A stretch of DNA of 64,000 bases. Source: Hormiphora californensis (taxonomy: Eukaryota > Ctenophora > Tentaculata > Cydippida > Pleurobrachiidae). Location: contig CM035359.1 in assembly GCA_020137815.1 (NCBI GenBank), positions 1,224,386 to 1,288,385 of the forward strand. Direction: 5' to 3'. Within the stretch, counting starts at the first letter, position 1, and each line of letters starts with the position of its first letter. Made by a program: the position numbers and the translations under genes. Below the pieces are notes generated by a model. It did not search any database and was not told where the DNA came from. It saw only the letters and a list, made by a program, of their open reading frames with translations. Of the stretch, positions 1-11,700 are shown piece after piece.

Positions 1-345
1 TCGGTAGACTACAGCAATGCTCATGGAACAAGATGGGAGACGGCAGAAAACCGCCTCACATGTGCCATCGTCGTAGCTAGCTGACCATTTAATCGGAACA
101 CCTTCATCTACATAAAGAAGAGCACCTCCTCCCTGTCTACCTACCCTATCAGCTCGAATACACTGGTAGCCCGGCAGCTGGATTTGTGCATCAAGGTGAA
201 AGTCCCTCAACCACGACTCAGTGATACCTATAAAAAGGTCCACGAAGACTTGCCTATCCTCCCTAAGTGAGATAATCTCGTGGTTAGTAGAAATCTTTTC
301 TTCCACTCGTATGCTGTGCGCCGCCGTATTGAAACCCCCAGCATT
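1..345 (-). mobile_element. LINE AP-endonuclease domain fragment, cut by the window edge
   Basis: Read on the minus strand, this stretch gives ITESWL, then LPGYQCIRADR, GGGALLYVDEG and finally a VFCRLPS-type strand. This is the order seen in the apurinic-endonuclease-like domain at the start of ORF2 in CR1/L2/Jockey-type LINEs, which nicks target DNA to prime reverse transcription. At least one frame change is needed between the GYQCIRADR and GGGALLY blocks, so the copy looks decayed. The reverse transcriptase part would lie left of the window. The family call is by motif; the clade is not resolved. Confidence 0.75.
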
Positions 346-1395
346 TAACCCAGGCAGGCTTACTCACTGAACTGAATCTGGCAATCTGGTGCTTTGTGTA
401 GCCACATGTCGGCTTTAACGGAGGACCCTGTAGCCCTGCACCTGAAACCTGTTCAACTGACTTCTCCATGAGTCCATTCTCTCTCCACATCATGCCGTAG
501 TTATAATCTCCGTTCCTCGAAACCGTAGAAAATCCTGGTATCCTGGCGAACTTTCCCGGTCTCCTCTAACGCTTTTTCCCTTCCTGCAGGTAGAGCTGGA
601 GTGTGTGGTGGGGCAGGTTGGTTTTTTTGGTGCTGGGATCTTTTCTTCGAGTTAGCCAGCTTTTGTTGTGTCGAGCTTTGGACAGCTGCAAGCTCCTTCT
701 CAACCTTGTTGTGTGAGCTCGACCCAAAAGATGTACAGCTTTTGCATTTAGAATTAAAACAGCATGCTTGCAGTTTGTACAAATTGTGCACTGATTTTGG
801 TTGGAATAAGGGAACACTATTAGCGGTACGCCCTTTTGTGAAGTAACAATTTTCAGGCAAGGTTTGCAACTGTTAGATATCCGATCCTTACAAAGGTCCT
901 AAAGTCTATACACCCATACTCGCTTTGTCCCCCCTCGTCCCGTGTTGGCATACCCACTCAAGAATGCTTTCCACCACCTGCGGCTCTTTGATCCTGATGT
1001 CCTCCTCCTCCAACTCTCGATCCTTTTCTTCCTTTTCCTCACCTTTTCCTCACCCAGAGATAGAGAGATAGAGATATAGAGATTAGATATAGAGATATAT
1101 AGTATATACAGATATAGATTGATATGCTATGAATATAATACTATATAGAACAATGATACGGTCCTCCCCTCTAACCTTATCTCCTCCTCCCATACCGTGC
1201 ATCATTTGCTGTTTCTCTGTGACCTTTATATCACATACAATCATCTCTCTAGCGCTATCGTACCATATCTCTCTACTTCGTCTCTCTCTCTATTCCTTCC
1301 TCTCTCGCTGCCATTCTCTTTTGCTCTCTGTCTCTTCTCTTTCTTTGCTCTGCGCGCTACTTCTTTATTTCGTTGGTTTTCCTGCTCCTTTCTCA
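346..1395. other. No supported gene; cysteine-bearing minus frame and low-complexity DNA
   Basis: On the minus strand between about 500 and 900 there is a cysteine-bearing reading frame (CKPC, CTICTNC) that may be the upstream part of the neighbouring LINE, but I cannot assign it. From 1055 to 1130 the sequence is a degenerate GATA/TAGA tract. From about 1240 to 1390 it is CT-rich low-complexity DNA, and the open frames there are compositional. Confidence 0.4.
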
Positions 1396-1399
1396 CCTC

Positions 1400-1980
1400 T
1401 TCTACATCTCTTTCTAGAAAGAGGTTTTCTTTGTTTCTGTTTTCTTCTTTGGCATGTTTGCGGGAATCAACTAAAGTTTGGAAATTCCAAATCCGGAGAG
1501 ATATCTCGGGTATGCTGGTGAAATAGCTGGCAACGCCTCCCCGTGGAGAGTGGAAAACTCTTACCCCCCTCCTCGGTATGGCACCAAAGGAATGACAATA
1601 TGGATGATACTAAATCCCAGCACAACTTTGCGATCTCACTAAACTGACCGTTTGGCCAAAACCCACCTTGGTCAGAAATCAATAATGTGGGAGTTTGATG
1701 GTACCAAGTTACGTCGAGTGTCCAAGAAGGAGAAGACGTATTGCGGTTTTGTCCACCGAAAATTCCCTTCGGCGATCTGGTCCAGTGTTCTGAAAGTGGG
1801 ACACGGGATCTATCTTGATATTTTTTGTGAATCTCCTATAAATCATTGGAAATGAGGGTTGTTTGTGTTCCCGGCAGCAAGAAGTAAAGCTGGCGAAAAG
1901 ATTGCGTTGGTTAATTCCATCTGCGTGTAAGTACGAAGTTCTTACTTTTCGCTGAAAATTATAGTGCCCAGTCGGTACTA
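1400..1980 (+). pseudogene. Degenerate copy of the fucolectin-like gene
   Basis: This stretch parallels the intact lectin gene at 3365-3862 almost step by step. Shared blocks include the CCGGAGAGAT segment after the signal peptide, the ATATGGATGATACTAA block, the CTAAACTGACCGTTTGGCC block, the GTTTGATGGTACCAA-type strand and the GATATTTTTTGTGAATCTCC block. Several small indels and in-frame stops (for example in the former signal-peptide region and after the CESP motif) break the frame. The similarity continues past the stop codon into the 3' flank as far as about 2365, so this arose by segmental duplication, not retroposition. It is the older or less constrained copy; no single frame covers the domain. 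Confidence 0.8.
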
Positions 1981-2029
1981 AACGTGTGAAAAGCTACGAG
2001 AACGCACGTCTCTTTAACAAACCTGTCTG

Positions 2030-2145
2030 GCATGTTTATAATCAATAAACCCTCCGGCCGCCCGCTAGGGTGATTCCTACTACCCACGACATACTACTGC
2101 CCTACCTGCGAATCCTGGGAGGGTGGTATATAGATCAGACATTAT
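2030..2145 (+). repeat. 3'-end-associated repeat, copy 1 (AATAAA then GC-rich hairpin)
   Basis: An AATAAA hexamer is followed by CCGCCCGCTAGGGTGATTC, then CTGCC-type and CTGCGAA blocks and a closing GGGAGGGTGGTATAT. Related copies lie at 3908-4000 and 45222-45325. Each sits just downstream of a coding or formerly coding 3' end. Confidence 0.65.
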
Positions 2146-3110
2146 ATTCAAGATATCTCGTCAGATATATAGCAGATACCTGACCTCCAGTGCAATTGCT
2201 AGGCATTTAGAAAATCTCGCTAGTGCAAACGCTGCTGCAGTATAGCGTGGCCAGATTTTAGAGGAAAACACCGAGTAAGTTTGAAAAATAAAAAAATTAA
2301 AAATATGGGTGTGTTGCTGGTGAGAATCGTCGTGAAGAGTCCCCCAAATCCGTCTTCTTCTGTTTGAGTCTGCCTTACACCTGGGCCAAACCAAAAAACT
2401 TGGGAGTAGAACAACGCCGAGCTCATATCTCCCTCCCAAATCTTAACTTCCATCACTCTGATATTTTGACACAATATTTGTATGGGTACTCATTCGAGGA
2501 ATCCGGAGTTTCAGCCAAAAATGCTGCCCTAAACGAACTATTGGACTGTGCGTTGCCGGGGAGACTGCTCGCTGGTGACTGAGAGATCATATGTGCTCGA
2601 ATATTGGTATTTGAGGCGGATTTAAGTTGCATTTTAGTGAGGGGGAGAGCTCTTATTGGTGTCTGAGACAAGCAAAAGTGAAACGAAATGCAACGTAACG
2701 AACGAGTAATCCCGTGTGAAACTTCCCCCTGTATATTATGAGACTGTCAAGTCTATAATTCGAAATTGAATGTGGGCAGTTAAGAGAAAGGGAACTTTGG
2801 TTACGTGTTATCATCAGTTTTTATGTTCCATGTTGTGGTGAGAGAGGGTCGAACAAGGCAAGTTATCAGTTGGTACATCGTAATATTGCCGCATTTTTAC
2901 GTTCTCGCCTCCTGATGGATTTATTGTACGATATCTAATATAGAGCAGAGAGCTCCCTATATGTATAACGAGGGATGTCCGCTTGTGCTGTCTAGAAGAC
3001 AACGACATTAGATGATTCAAACCAACTTGGGTAAGAGAGATGGGTAAGAAAGATGCAAAATAATGGAGAGATCTGTGTGTAGGAGGGTGGAGTCAAACCA
3101 ACTTGGGTAA
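2146..3110. other. Duplicated flank and unassigned DNA
   Basis: 2161-2365 is the paralogue of 8206-8405 (shared blocks GACCTC, AGTGCAATTGCTAGGCAT, GCAAACGCTGCTGCA). The rest shows no convincing coding region. Near 3016 and 3093 a short unit containing CAAACCAACTTGGGTAAGAG occurs twice. Confidence 0.5.
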
Positions 3111-3117
3111 GAGGGAT

Positions 3118-3119
<2 letters not shown>

Positions 3120-3181
<62 letters not shown>

Positions 3182-3204
3182 TGAGTGAGTGAGTGAGAGA
3201 GAGA

Positions 3205-3277
<73 letters not shown>
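3120..3277 (+). repeat. (GA)n microsatellite
   Basis: About 155 bases of GA dinucleotides with a short GTGA-rich interruption near 3180-3210. It is one of at least seven long GA/CT tracts in the window. Reading frames across it (RERE or SLSL) are artefacts of composition. Confidence 0.95.
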
Positions 3278-3278
<1 letters not shown>

Positions 3279-3364
3279 CGAGACATAGAGCTCCCGAGGG
3301 AGATAGGGATATCAGCTGCTTGTTCTTGTGCATCGCATTATTATATGTTTAGTATTTACGAAAG

Positions 3365-3862
3365 ATGTTTTTCGTTTTGTTTCTGTTTCTTGCATGTTGT
3401 GCAGGAGAGCAACAAAAGTTGGAATTCAAGTCCGGAGAGATGTCAGCAGTGCATGCTAGTGGAATAGCTGGGCGCGCCTTTGATGGAGATCTGACAACTA
3501 GTGCCCACTCGGCATGCAACACGGCAGGAGAAGAAATATGGATGATACTAACTCTCAGCAAACTTGGAGATGTCACTAAACTGACCGTTTGGCCAACTCA
3601 CTTGGAAGGATCCAATAAGTGGAGGTTTAGTGGTACCAAAGTCTACGTACGAGTTGAAGAAGGAGAAGAACGGTATTGTGGTGTTGTCAGAATGCCTTCT
3701 ACATCTGGTCAGGCCAGTTCTGATATTTTTTGTGAATCTCCTGGAATCACTGGGATCACTGGAAACGAGGTGGTGTTCCGGCTGCAAAAGAACGCTGGAC
3801 AAGATGCGTGTATTCATCTGTTTGAAGTGGAAGCTTACAGTTTTAAAATAAGTGAGTACTAA
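3365..3862 (+). CDS. Secreted fucolectin-like (F5/8 type C fold) lectin, 165 aa
   Basis: A single-exon frame of 165 residues. Residues 1-14 (MFFVLFLFLACCAG) form a short hydrophobic signal peptide, so the product should be secreted. The rest is one galactose-binding-like, discoidin/fucolectin-type domain: SGIAGRAFDGDLTT near residue 32, the strand VTKLTVWPTHLEG, GTKVYVRVEEGEERYCG, the IFCESPG segment, and the closing IHLFEVEAYSF, which matches the family's usual end (I-L-EVEAY). Such domains bind fucose or galactose on cell surfaces and are common in invertebrate immunity or adhesion; the ligand here is inferred, not shown. The ATG at 3365 is chosen because it directly precedes the hydrophobic stretch. 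An AATAAA lies about 50 bases past the stop. A broken duplicate lies at 1400-1980. Confidence 0.82.
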   Translation: MFFVLFLFLACCAGEQQKLEFKSGEMSAVHASGIAGRAFDGDLTTSAHSACNTAGEEIWMILTLSKLGDVTKLTVWPTHLEGSNKWRFSGTKVYVRVEEGEERYCGVVRMPSTSGQASSDIFCESPGITGITGNEVVFRLQKNAGQDACIHLFEVEAYSFKISEY

Positions 3863-3907
3863 AGTGTGAAAACTAGAGAACACACTTTTTAAAACTGTCT
3901 GCATTTA

Positions 3908-4000
3908 TAATCAATAAACCCGGGCCGCCCTCTAGGGTGATTCGCTACACTACATACTGCCCGACCTGCGAAGCTGGGAGGGTGGTATATAGTCAGATAT
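3908..4000 (+). repeat. 3'-end-associated repeat, copy 2
   Basis: AATAAA followed by GGGCCGCCCTCTAGGGTGAT, then CTGCCCGACCTGCGAAG and GGGAGGGTGGTATAT. It forms the 3' flank of the lectin gene and matches copies at 2030-2145 and 45222-45325. It may supply the polyadenylation signal. Confidence 0.65.
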
Positions 4001-4007
4001 ATATAAC

Positions 4008-7000
4008 GGGTGGCAACTAAAAATTGTCACAAATTTAAAACGGCTGTAGAATTTTTCCCTTTTGAGATACAGCTTCGGGCCAGTGATAGAACGATTTTTT
4101 AGACAATTTTAAATAGGAACAATATGTAATCAAGGAATAAAATGCTCATTTTCATTGCGATAAGGCGCACGCATCATATCCTCTGATGACCCCACCCCAC
4201 CAAGCAACGTAGTACGGAGTTCTACACGGATTCTATTGATCAATAAACGACCTTGGGGGCACGGACCGGGAAAAGGAGGGGTGAAGAGAATGAGTGGGGT
4301 GGGTGGGATTGCTGGAGATGGATGAGTGCGGGCTTTGGAGGGTGTGGCGAGCGTGTGATTTTGTTGGGGCGTGAACATAGAGGAGGAAAGTTGGGATGGT
4401 TTTATGCTATGAGGTTGTTTCACGATTAGTCACGTATTTGGTACGGGGGCGAGAGAGTGTGGTGAATATGGGGTGTACCGTGGTTGTTAGTAATTAAGAA
4501 TAGGGTGTGCAGAGGTAAGAGGGTGGTAGTCGGGTGATGTGGTGGTGGGTGAGGTGTGGAGCTGAGGGTTGGGTGAGTTAGCTGGTGTCAAGGGTGTGGT
4601 AGTGAGAAAGCCGGGGTGGTTATGGAGGATGGGAGGGGAGCAGGGTAGGTAAGTAGGTGGGGTGAGCTGTGTATGGGGGATGGAGGAAAGTAGATAGGGG
4701 AGGGTGAGAATTTGGTTGATCGTGGTTTAGGTGTTAAGGGCGGTAGTGTTGGATAGGGTTTATGGAGGTGTGGGGGTAGTTTGGGGTGTTGGTGTGCTGA
4801 GAGTTGGGGGGGTTGGTTAGAGTGGTATAAATTTTAGGGCAGTGGGTAGGTGGGTGTGTTAGGGAGGGGGTAGGGTGGGGGAGGGTTGGTTAGGGGAAAG
4901 GGGTCGAGTGTTGGGGGGGGGGCGGCGACCGTGATGTGTAGGGGCCAGTGGGGCTGTGTAGGGGGGGGGTGTTGGGTTGTAGGGGGGGTGGGGTGGGGAT
5001 ATGTGGTTTGGGGGGTTTGTTAGTGTTGGTGTTGTTTGTGTGTGGGGGGGTTGCTTGGGTGAGGGTTTGTAAGGGGGTGTTTTAGGGTGGGAAAGGAGGT
5101 GGGTGTGGGTATTTTTTGTGGGGTGTGTGGTTGAATTTTTGTGAGGGTATGTTTAGGGTTGTTCAGGGGGGGTTTCGGGTTGGGGGTATGGGATGTGAGG
5201 GATGGAGGCGGGGGGGCGGTGGTCTGTTGTTGGTGGGATGTGGGTGGCGCGATGGGTATTGTTGAGGTTGGTGAGGTCTGTTGCTTGTAGTATGCGGGTT
5301 GCAGTGGGGGATGCGGAGGCGGGTGTCGAATTAAGTGTAATGGTTCGGGGGGTTAGGTTGGGTGATATTTTTGGGTGTGTTGGTGTAGGGGAAGCGGTGG
5401 GTTCTGTATTGGTAGTGGTGGGTTTTCAGGGGGGGGGGGTGGTGGTGGGGTGGGTTGGGAGGGGGATGAGTAGGGGGGGTGAATGAGTTTGAGTGGGGTA
5501 TGGGGAGGGTGGGAACGGAGGGGAGGTAGATGGGGGAGGGTCTGTTTTGCTATTAGGTGGGGGGGGCTGGAGTAGAGGGGGGTGGTATGGAGTGAGTGTT
5601 TGGAAGGGGGGGAAGGGGATTTGTACGGGGGGGGATGTGGGGGGTGTGGGATGGGGTAGATAGTGGGGTGGGAAGGTTGTGTTAAGAGTATCGTGGTTTT
5701 TTCGAGGGAGGGAATGAGATTGTATTATTGGTGGAGGGGTATGTATGTAGTGGTGGCAGGTTGGAGAGTAGGTGGAGGGGTTAGGAAAAGGAGGAGGTAG
5801 GTGGTTGGGGTTTGCGTATATAATTGGGGGGGTTGAGTTGTGGTTGCGTTGGTAGGTGTCCGGGTGCGGTGGGGTAGGGGCTTGTGACTATACGCTGGGG
5901 GCGAGGTCCTCAGGTGGTTATGGAGGGAGAGACTTAGTGAAGGTGAAGGTGGTGTGCTGGGGTTGAGGGGGAAGAGGTTGGTAATGGGTTGGGGGTGGTG
6001 CTAGTTGAATGATATTGGGGAGGGGAGTCGGCGGAGGGACGGTGTTTTGTCGGTTGTTCTTTTTGTGTTTTGGGCGTTCTTTATTCATCTGCCTTGTGTT
6101 AGGAGTGTATCTCTCCCCGCCTGATCTTTGTTTTAGTCTTTGCTCCTAAGGTTTTCATCAGTATACAGTTGGTTGCTGGCTATGCGGCGGCATGGACTGA
6201 TGTTGTGGTTGGGGATGCTAGTGAGATATGGATACGGTGTGCGGGAGTAGCACGGAGTGTGGAAGAGGGGGGGTGATGTGAGTTAACGTAGGATGGTTGC
6301 TCGGGGGGAAGGTGGGCGGTGGTTGTAGTTTCTGTAGGGGGATGATGTTCGGTCGAGGTGAGAATCGGAGGGACTGGTGATGATGGAAGTGATTGGAAGG
6401 TGGGGGTGTTGGTTGGGTTTTAGGATTGGTGTGCTGGAGGAGGATGGGTGAGAGAGAGTTGGGGGTTTAGAGGGGGGTAACGAATGATTGAGGGGGGAGT
6501 ATGTCGATTTTTGGGTGAGGTCTTGGTATGGGGTGTTGAAGGTAAATGGTTTTTTGTGATGGGGATTTTCAGTATATGAGGTGTGAAGATGGAAGTGGTG
6601 GGTTTTGTTGTTTGGGGGACGTGGGGGCGGGGTGGGGGGAGCGGGAACGGGGGAAGGGAGTTTTTATTTGGGATGATTTGAGGGGGTGGATAGTGTTGAG
6701 GCGTTGGGTTTATGGAAATGTGATGGGGTTATGAGGGAGGGGGTTGGTCAGTAATGCGTGAGGAGTGATATGTGGGGGTGGCTTACCAGGGTCGGGGGGG
6801 AGGTGTTTGGGAGCACGAGCTGTCTTGAAGTAAGTGGGGAGATGATTGTGAGGGAGAGAGTTAGGGAATGTGTAGTTATTTTGTTGGGGGGGAATGTTGA
6901 GTTGGAAAGGGGTTAGTGTTTGGGTTGTGGAGGGGGATGAGTGATTAGATGGGGTGGGCAGGCGGGTGAGGGGGGGGGAGGGTGGGGAATAGTTTCTGGG

Positions 7001-8191
7001 GAGGTGTGAAGAGATGTGTGGATTGGGGAGAATTGGGGGAAGGATTGGCGTTGTTCTGGTGTGTTGTGGGGAGTTGGTGTAATTTAGAGGAGTGTGACAG
7101 TTGGTAGTGGGGATGGGTTAGGGATGAAGTGGGAGGTGGGCGGGAAGGGTCGGGGGCAGCATGAAAACAGTATTTGTTAGAGTGGGGGGGGGGGAGGTTG
7201 TGAGGGCATGGGTGGTTGTGGATGGCTGAAAAGGAGTGGTTACGATTGTTGGGGTGAGTTAGGATGGAGGTGTGTGTGGAATGGAAAGGGGGGGTGGGGG
7301 GATGCGTCGGGTGTATTGGTGTTGTTTGGGTGAGGAGGGTTGTGTGTGTACTGGGGGTGTGTGGTAGTGTGCGGATGGGGGGTGGTTGGTGGGGGGGGCC
7401 AGGTGTGTTTTGGGTGGAGGTGGCAGTTGGGTGGCTGTTGTGGGTATGGGGGGAGGGAGTGTGGGTAATGGAGGAAGGCGAGGAGGTGGGTAGAGTGTCT
7501 GGCTGGGGAAGGGTGGATTTAGGGCAGTGGGGGGTGGAGTTGTTAAGTAGTTAGGGTTGTGGGGGGTGGGGAGGTGGAGTGGATGTATGTTGTTGTGTGT
7601 TGACATAACCAGACCCACCAAGCACGTAGTACGGAGATTCGAAAGTTCTATGTGATCAGAAACGACCTTCCCGATGAGATAAAATTCTCAAAATTGGAAG
7701 TTTGATTGTTTATGTCATAACCAACATAACTGCCAAGTTTGAAAATTTTAGCTCATCAGGAAGTTGGTTTTACACGTCATAAATGTTTTGAGAGATCGTC
7801 GAAATGGCGATTTCTCAAATTACCTGTAAACTACGCTTTGGAGGGTTTGTTACAGAAGATTCTCACCAGGAAATTGAGTTTGAAATAAAGTTAATTTAGC
7901 TCCAAATTGTCTGAAAAATCATTTTATCACTGTCCCGAAGCTTTATCTCAAACAGAACAGGCGCTAGAGGTGCTAGAAAAGTGTGTAGATTTCATGTACT
8001 ACGTGCTTTGGTGGGTCAAGAGGAAATGATGCAATATCGCAATGAAAATGAGCTTTTTATTTCTTGAAAACACATCATTCCTATTCAAAATTGCCTGAAA
8101 AATCATTCTATCACTGGCCCGAAGCTGTATCTCAAAAGGGAAAAATTCTACAGCCGTTTTAAATTTGTGACAATTTTTAGTTGCCACCCGT
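4008..8191. mobile_element. 4.2-kb element with long terminal inverted repeats, inserted in the lectin-flank duplication
   Basis: The left end (AACGGGTGGCAACTAAAAAT) is the reverse complement of the right end (ATTTTTAGTTGCCACCCGTT). The inverted match extends inward for roughly 150 bases: AAACGGCTGTAGAATTTTTC on the left pairs with GAAAAATTCTACAGCCGTTT near 8140-8160. GTCAGATATATA flanks both sides, which fits a target duplication, though the flank is itself repetitive. The paralogous duplicate at about 2146-2176 lacks the element, giving an empty site. Inside, a block near 4192-4250 recurs directly at about 7610-7670 (CCCACCAAGC and GTAGTACGGAG), and its start recurs inverted at about 7999-8018. 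No transposase frame was found, so the element is non-autonomous or gutted. Confidence 0.8.
4255..7600 (+). repeat. 3.3-kb G-rich, nearly C-free tract
   Basis: The + strand is dominated by G runs mixed with T and A, and C is rare. For example, 4861-4920 contains 40 G, 10 T, 9 A and 1 C. Runs of four to ten Gs occur throughout, so the strand has dense G-quadruplex potential. No regular period is visible by eye. Bases 6055-6200 are a less skewed island. Reading frames inside (for example on the minus strand, proline-rich) follow from composition and are not annotated as genes. Confidence 0.85.
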
Positions 8192-8405
8192 TAGTCAGAT
8201 ATATAGTCAGATATATAGTTAGATACCTGACCTCAAGTGCAATTGCTAGGCATTTAGAAAATCTCGCTAGTGCAAACGCTGCTGCAAGTATAGCTGTGCA
8301 AAGATATTTAGGAAAACACAGATATTGAAAATAAAAAAGTTAACACTATTGGATGTGTTGACTGTGAGATCGGTCTGTGAGAGTCCCCCAATCCTCTTCT
8401 TCCCC
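8192..8405 (+). repeat. Continuation of the lectin-flank segmental duplication
   Basis: It matches 2161-2365 in order: GATACCTGACCTC, GCAATTGCTAGGCATTTAG, AATCTCGCTAGTGC, AAACGCTGCTGCA and the GAGTCCCCCAA block. Its separation from 4000 is explained by the inserted 4.2-kb element. Confidence 0.8.
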
Positions 8406-9660
8406 TTATAATATATATATTTGTAACGCGATCTTGTGGTAAGATATATCGTAACAATGCTCTTGATGTTGTGTCTGTAGGGCGTCTTGTAATCAATTCA
8501 ATTGATTCGATGTTGAGACTGATGATAACTTGACTGCTTCATCCGAGCGTGATATGCTGTTTCCTGAGTTGGAGATATAATTGGTGATATGATTTGTACT
8601 GTATTACCACTCCTTGACGTAAAGACTTGGCTGCTCCTATCCGCTAGTAAGTATTTATATCCGTTTATATTGTAAGAAACGATGTTGGCCGCCACCCCCA
8701 CTTTTAAAAAAAAAGAAACGAAAAATATTAAAATAAATTAAACCAATTAACCACTGTTTGTAAGATTGTTCGTTATCCTCTTGCCCTGGTATTGATGTTA
8801 ACCTGCGGGCTGTATTAAGTTGAGTGCAGGGCTCAACAATGCTACACAGGTTAGGCGTTAGCACGGAATATTACCTATGATGAACTTGTTTACAGATTGC
8901 TGTCTTGTTACTTTGTATTATTCGTTTCACTTCTCTTCTCCTGACTAAAATGCAGCTCAATTCTGTCTCAAGTTCTCATTTCCAACACACCTCCCAGTTA
9001 CCACTGAACAGTCTCTCGGCCCTCGGGCCTTGCTAGTTGTATCACTAAATTACAGCTGAATTTTGTTCCGATATTATCGGTGGTTTTGTAGTTCATGGCT
9101 GCGGTGTTCCTCACGTTTTCCGGAGTTGGGTCAGACATTCCTGCCGGGCATTCTGCCGAAACGTTAAATCTTTGTTTTGAAAACAGATAGAATTTAGGAG
9201 GGAAAAGGGGTAGAATAAATGGAAAAAGAGAATCAGGGAAGATTAATTGAAGGAGTACAATTTTATTAAGTAGTAGGGAAAAGAGATCGAGGGATGAACA
9301 GAGAAAAGAGAGGGAAATGTAACGTATGAACGATGGTCTGAAGTAGGGAGTAAAGATATAAGGTGTTGGTACATAATAAAAAAGATTTCAGATGTAATTA
9401 ATTTGCCGATGTAATTAATCATGATATCTTGGATCAATACACGTTAGAGATACAGATAGAGAGACCAAAGAGATGTAGAATCAACACTGCACACCTTGAA
9501 CTAAATTACAAGGTTTGGTGCATGTATACTGCATGGTATATGTGTGAGGTAAATAAAGGTCGCTTACTGACCACTCTATCCGGAGGTAAACTGAGTAAAT
9601 AACTCTAGATATAGGATGAAACTAAAAAACACGGATCTTGTATTGATTGTGGAATCCGTT
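8406..9660. other. Intergenic; fragment of a LINE 3' end
   Basis: 8677-8700 carries CGATGTTGGCCGCCACCCCC, the same block found at 20142-20161 behind the intact endonuclease-bearing LINE, so a 3' fragment of that family is likely. Near 9141-9175, GCCGAAACGTTAAATC resembles a block at 41628-41645. No gene recognised. Confidence 0.4.
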
Positions 9661-9664
9661 ACTG

Positions 9665-9745
9665 ATGTTTTAACAGTTCTTCTCTATGCTTGGACAACCA
9701 CACAGGTTCAGAATCGTTGTGTGGAGGCGTTACACCACATATCTT
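9665..9745 (+). mobile_element. LINE reverse transcriptase scrap
   Basis: The + strand reads VLTVLLYAWTTTQVQNRCVEA, which closely matches the minus-strand LINE at 14613-15360 (VLTVLLYGC, AWTTTQVRDRRVEAF). It is a short internal fragment lacking the GCE residues. Confidence 0.7.
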
Positions 9746-10106
9746 AGCATGTGATGTAAATATTTTGAATAATCTTTTTACCGCCTAGTTTTTAGCTGGG
9801 ATCAAGGGATCAAGGGATCAAGGGATAAGTTTCTTTCTGTAGTCTGGGTTTGCAGTGCGATCTACAAATTACAATAACACCAACAACAAGCTTTGGTTCC
9901 CAGGTATGTTACACAGCATGTGATATGTGAAGTGAATAAAGGTGACTTACTTATATAACATCAGCTCGGCAGAAAAGAACAAGAAGCAAAATGGCTGATA
10001 AAAAGGTAGTCTCTCTAAAGTGCACGTTTCAGAGTCTTACTGCACTTTAGGAAAAGAGAGAAACAAAATACCGGGGGGGGGGGGCAACTATATCACACAC
10101 TAATTT

Positions 10107-10151
<45 letters not shown>

Positions 10152-11690
10152 GGTACCTGTTGGTCTATCCGGCTGTAGAGGACATCGATTTCTCGGATAG
10201 GAGCCTTCTCCTTGTTTCCGATTAACGGCGGAGAGAGGGAATGACTATCAGTTACCATTACTCCCGTTTGTTCGTATGCCATAAAACCCGCTAGAATTGA
10301 AGGCATGGTTAGAACTTACAAAGGTCGGTTTGAACTTGGATCATGGTAAGATCTGTTTTTATTGTGTCGTTATCGACATTCGGAAAGTTGGGATCATAAC
10401 AAAAAAAACTTGAACAAATTTTTTCGTCCGATTTTGACGAAATAGTAGAAGCGGTTAGATCAGTCAGTATATAATATATCACAAACGTCGCACGGCACAC
10501 GCTACCCTTTTTGTGCATTGTCATAACTCCTTCATTTCACATCCAGATATAATGACCTTCAAGTTTTCGATTGATCTCAATGAGAGATCTACAAAATACT
10601 TGGGATTCAAATTATATTCAATAAATTCAATGATTCATGAACCACTGAATTTATTGAATATACAGTCGGACCCCGATTTACCGGAACCCCGATTTACCGG
10701 AACCCCGATTTACCGGGAGGATTTCTTTCCCCCGATTTTTTCGAAGTTTTGCCGGATTTTTTATCGGGAAAAACATTTAAACCGAAAATCATAAAAGCAA
10801 TAATTTCGTCATATATCTGTCGTCCTCCGGGTCAGGGCTCAACCAACGTGGCTTGTACGCTACCATGACAGGTCACACCCAACACAGTTCCATACTATAA
10901 TAAAATAGATAAAAAAAATCCAACTGACAAGCACTAAAATCTCCACATCATAAGGTTTATTCTAAAAGTATAGGGATATTGCTAGGCAGTAGGCACTAGG
11001 CACTCACATACACTCACAGACAAACAAACACACACAACACACACACACACACATACTCGCATACATACACACATAACACACACATAAAAAAAATTTCATA
11101 ACTTTTTGCAAAATTTTACAGAAGACATCACACCTGACAGCCTTTGTCAAGAATTGCCGACCCTGCATTGAGAAGAAGGGGTTAGAATTTAGTCACATTT
11201 TATGAAGCACATTTTAGATGATTTAAATACATTTTTGACATCAAAACAATGATCACAATCTGACCCTGTCAGAGCATTGGCCTGACAGATCTGACCAGTG
11301 ACACACAAAAATATTTTCTTGTTTTTGTAATTCTAGTACCTGAACGTTGATGGGGATGATACCCTGCACATGGGGCAGTAACAGCTTATGAATGGGGTGC
11401 TGTCTAGGCAGGTTCCTGTAGGTCGCAACTCGCAATGGCAAACTTCACCAGGGTTACTGGGGTGATTTGGGTTACTAGGGTATGAACTTGTTATGTTCTA
11501 ACCCTCCTTTACATTTGTTTTGCGGGAGGGCGCGCGAAACACAGTCTAGCTAGGCAAGTATGAACTATGAAGGAGCTGATATAAAGCCGGGGAACAAGTA
11601 ATACCCACGTACTACCATGTGCAGTAAGTGCAAGCCCACATTAGCACACAATTCCGCACTGTCAATGTTCTGACAGGTTCCGCAAGCCCA
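9746..11690. other. Intergenic with microsatellites and a partial pogo-like MITE end
   Basis: A (CA)n tract lies at about 10108-10146 and a CA-rich tract at about 11020-11085. A triplet ATCAAGGG tandem sits near 9800. At 10664-10785 the sequence CAGTCGGACCCCGATTTACC is followed by repeated CCCCGATTTACCGGAA units, the end of the MITE family also seen at 28671-29294 and 42645-42990. No gene is supported. The TRPC-like gene may have upstream exons here that I cannot see. Confidence 0.55.
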
Positions 11691-11700
11691 CTAATATATT

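Noticed and set aside
3017-3333. SLSLSL and RERERE reading frames over GA/CT tracts (also 26482-26787, 27067-27249, 34619-34804, 39583-39780)
   Set aside because: Dinucleotide microsatellites are open in most frames; no flanking coding signal.
4255-7621. Long frames in the G-rich tract, including a proline-rich minus frame at 7259-7621
   Set aside because: Stop codons are rare there because of base composition; no conserved motif.
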